Made by a program: the position numbers and the translations under genes. From CAVUOA01 sp963742955 (GTDB taxonomy: Bacteria > Bacteroidota > Ignavibacteria > Tepidaquicellales > OLB5), in NCBI GenBank assembly GCA_963742955.1, contig CAVUOA010000003.1:1-6823 (forward strand): a DNA stretch of 6,823 nucleotides. Reading direction: 5' to 3'. Of the stretch, positions 5,592 through 6,823 are shown one piece after another. The number at the start of each line of letters is the position of its first letter. Position 1 is the first letter of the stretch. A model generated the notes under the pieces. It saw only the letters and a list, made by a program, of their open reading frames with translations. It made no database searches and was not told where the DNA came from.

Positions 5592-6823
5592 AAAAGATTT
5601 TCTCTGCGGCTGTTTTTATTTTAGTTTTTATGAACTCAACAAGTGCACAGGAAGGATGGTTTATTATATCTCAATCGCAGGGTTCAGATTTTTATTACAC
5701 TGACATGAAATTTACTTCATGCCAGACTGGATATACGACAAATCAATACAGTAACGGTCACGTAGGTTTCGGGGGTATTACAAAGACTACAAACGGAGGC
5801 ATGAACTGGTTTACACTTGAACAAAGCATTCCTAAATACGGTATTTTTTTCCTAAACGGCAGTACCGGCTGGATGACGGGCGGTTATTGGAGTGATGCGT
5901 ACATCTGGAGCAGGGAAATTTTTAAAACTACAAATGCCGGAAATAATTTTACGAGAATCTATATTGACTCAGTTCATAATCCTCTTTCAAAAATTTTTTT
6001 CGCTGATGAAAATAACGGATGGGTAATTTCAAGCACTCAATTACTCAAAACAACTAATTCCGGCGTAAACTGGACACCCAGCCTGGTTCAACCTCTTTAT
6101 TCGGTTTATTTTATCAATACAACTACAGGATGGTGCGCAGGTTCAGACGGTTACACCGGCAAAACAACTAACGGAGGATTGAATTGGACATCACAGACAA
6201 TCGGCTCAGGTGTCTTTAGAGAAATTTTCTTTATCGATGCATTTACAGGATGGCTTTGCGGAAGTTCTCCCCAAATATATAAATCGACTAACGGCGGTAC
6301 AAACTGGATATCTTACAGCAGCGGTCAGTATAATGTTAATGCAATAGAATTTACAAGTCATCAAAGAGGGTGGGCTTCCGCGGGATTCCGGAAAAATAGT
6401 TTATACAACTAACGGCGGTTTGAGCTGGTTGCAGCAAAATTCGGGAGTAAACCATGGATTTGGTATGATGTGCTTTCCTGATTCACTTACAGGGTATGCC
6501 CGGGGTAGTAAAATAATTTCAATAAATCCTCCATTCACAGTGGGATTGGTTTTTATGAAAACCACCACGAGGAGGAATTACTTTTTTGGAGAATAAAAAT
6601 TCAAGTATCCCAAATCAATTTTCTCTTTCCCAAAACTATCCTAACCCGTTCAACCCAACAACAAAGATAAAGTTTAGCCTCCCCCTCCCCTCCAAAGGAG
6701 GGGCGATGGAAGATGTTTCTCTCAGAATTTATGACATTCTTGGTAAAGAAGTAGCTGTCATTTTATCCTCCCCCTGGGGGAGGATAGGAGGAGCTGATTA
6801 CGAAGTTACATGGGACGCCTCCA
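5588..6823 (+). CDS. Secreted seven-repeat Ycf48/BNR-like protein with T9SS type A sorting domain (3' end outside window, frame-disrupted)
   Basis: The start is the ATG at 5588, overlapping the gene 3 stop as ATGA. It opens a clear signal peptide (MKKIFSAAVFILVF, cleavage near TSAQ). An in-frame upstream ATG at 5555 would put 11 residues before this signal peptide and lies inside gene 3, so I reject it. Seven Ycf48/BNR units follow, closing with KTTNGGMNW, KTTNAGNNF, KTTNSGVNW, KTTNGGLNW, KSTNGGTNW, YTTNGGLSW and a last, weaker KTTTGG near 6558-6573. Seven units suit one seven-bladed propeller. Frame 2 is open for about 265 codons, then frame 3 from about 6388 to about 6568, then frame 1 to the window end. 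The sorting domain starts near 6598 and is cut at WDAS, with perhaps 25 residues missing. The long open run makes this the most intact gene here. Confidence 0.87.
6687..6703 (+). repeat. Perfect inverted repeat, first loop of the gene 4 sorting domain
   Basis: CCCCTCC (6687-6693), AAA, GGAGGGG (6697-6703): perfect 7-base arms around a 3-base centre, encoding the PSKGG part of the loop. It lies between the KIKFSLP strand and the SLRIYDILG strand, the same structural place as the inverted repeats of genes 1 and 3, but with unrelated sequence. Confidence 0.75.
6764..6786 (+). repeat. Perfect 23-base palindrome, second loop of the gene 4 sorting domain
   Basis: TATCCTCCCCC (6764-6774) and GGGGGAGGATA (6776-6786) are perfect 11-base arms around a single T. 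It encodes the SSPWGR turn and replaces the LVNEKQQAG-type sequence of the paralogues. Its CCTCCCC/GGGGAGG core resembles the repeat 60 bases upstream, so the two may belong to one family. Confidence 0.8.

Larger units (their letters stand above)
6598..6823 (+). other. T9SS type A sorting domain of gene 4 (partial), with two palindromes
   Basis: Frame 1 reads SSIPNQFSLSQNYPNPFNP, TTKIKFSLPLPSKGGAMED, VSLRIYDILGKEVAVIL, SSPWGRIGGADYEVTWDAS. Both departures from the family wording coincide exactly with inverted repeats: LPSKGG in the first variable loop, and SSPWGRIGG where the other genes have the NEKQQAG type of turn. The frame is open through both. Confidence 0.88.

Noticed and set aside
1..6823. 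CRISPR array, transposon ends or insertion sequence
   Set aside because: The regular repeats are all protein-coding blade units with diverged DNA. No direct repeats with unique spacers, transposase frame or target-site duplication were seen.

Overview
The window carries one thing: a head-to-tail, plus-strand row of secreted surface-protein genes. There are four substantial genes plus the last few codons of a fifth at the left edge. Each of the four starts with a signal peptide, continues with beta-propeller-type repeats, and ends in the same roughly 95-residue C-terminal domain. That domain has the motif series IP..FSLSQNYPNPFNP, then (V/I)YD.LG(K/R)E, then YPSGVYFYKL, then TKKMVL(V/I)K-stop. 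This is the type A sorting domain of Type IX secretion (T9SS) cargo. The QNYPNPFNP wording, the Lys-Lys-Met tail and the moderately AT-rich DNA suggest the Ignavibacteria/Chlorobi side of the Bacteroidota (FCB) group. The phylum-level call is solid; the class-level call is inference.

Layout. 1-16: the end of an upstream gene (ILVK-stop). 13-1753: a seven-repeat FG-GAP/VCBS protein with an ASPIC/UnbV domain. 1778-3400: a protein with seven 'DGGY' repeats and a Gly/Thr-rich linker. 3411-5591: a long Ycf48/BNR-like protein with about 14 repeats. 5588-6823: a second Ycf48/BNR-like protein with seven repeats, cut by the window end. Gaps are tiny: a 4-base ATGA overlap, 24 bases with a clear ribosome-binding site, 10 bases, and another ATGA overlap. 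The row therefore looks like one transcription unit. No stretch over 300 bases lacks a gene, and I see no RNA gene, transposase, CRISPR array or terminator.

None of the four genes is open from end to end. I count roughly 25 single-base frame changes and three in-frame TGA codons, yet family motifs resume immediately in the new frame every time. That pattern fits an error-rich assembly best and recent decay second. Gene coordinates below span the whole reconstructed gene; the frame path is in each entry.

The most interesting non-gene signal is inside the sorting domains. Five short inverted repeats (arms of 6 to 15 bases) and a tandem AATTACG heptamer array lie in or beside the variable loops of these C-terminal domains, and are translated as part of the protein. 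One palindrome can be compared with a paralogue that keeps the heptamers in its place. This suggests that small palindromic or repeat insertions are tolerated, and perhaps favoured, at a few loop positions of T9SS sorting domains.

The proteins probably act outside the cell, exported by Sec and then T9SS and attached to or released from the surface. Nothing here shows what they bind, and no enzyme active site is visible.
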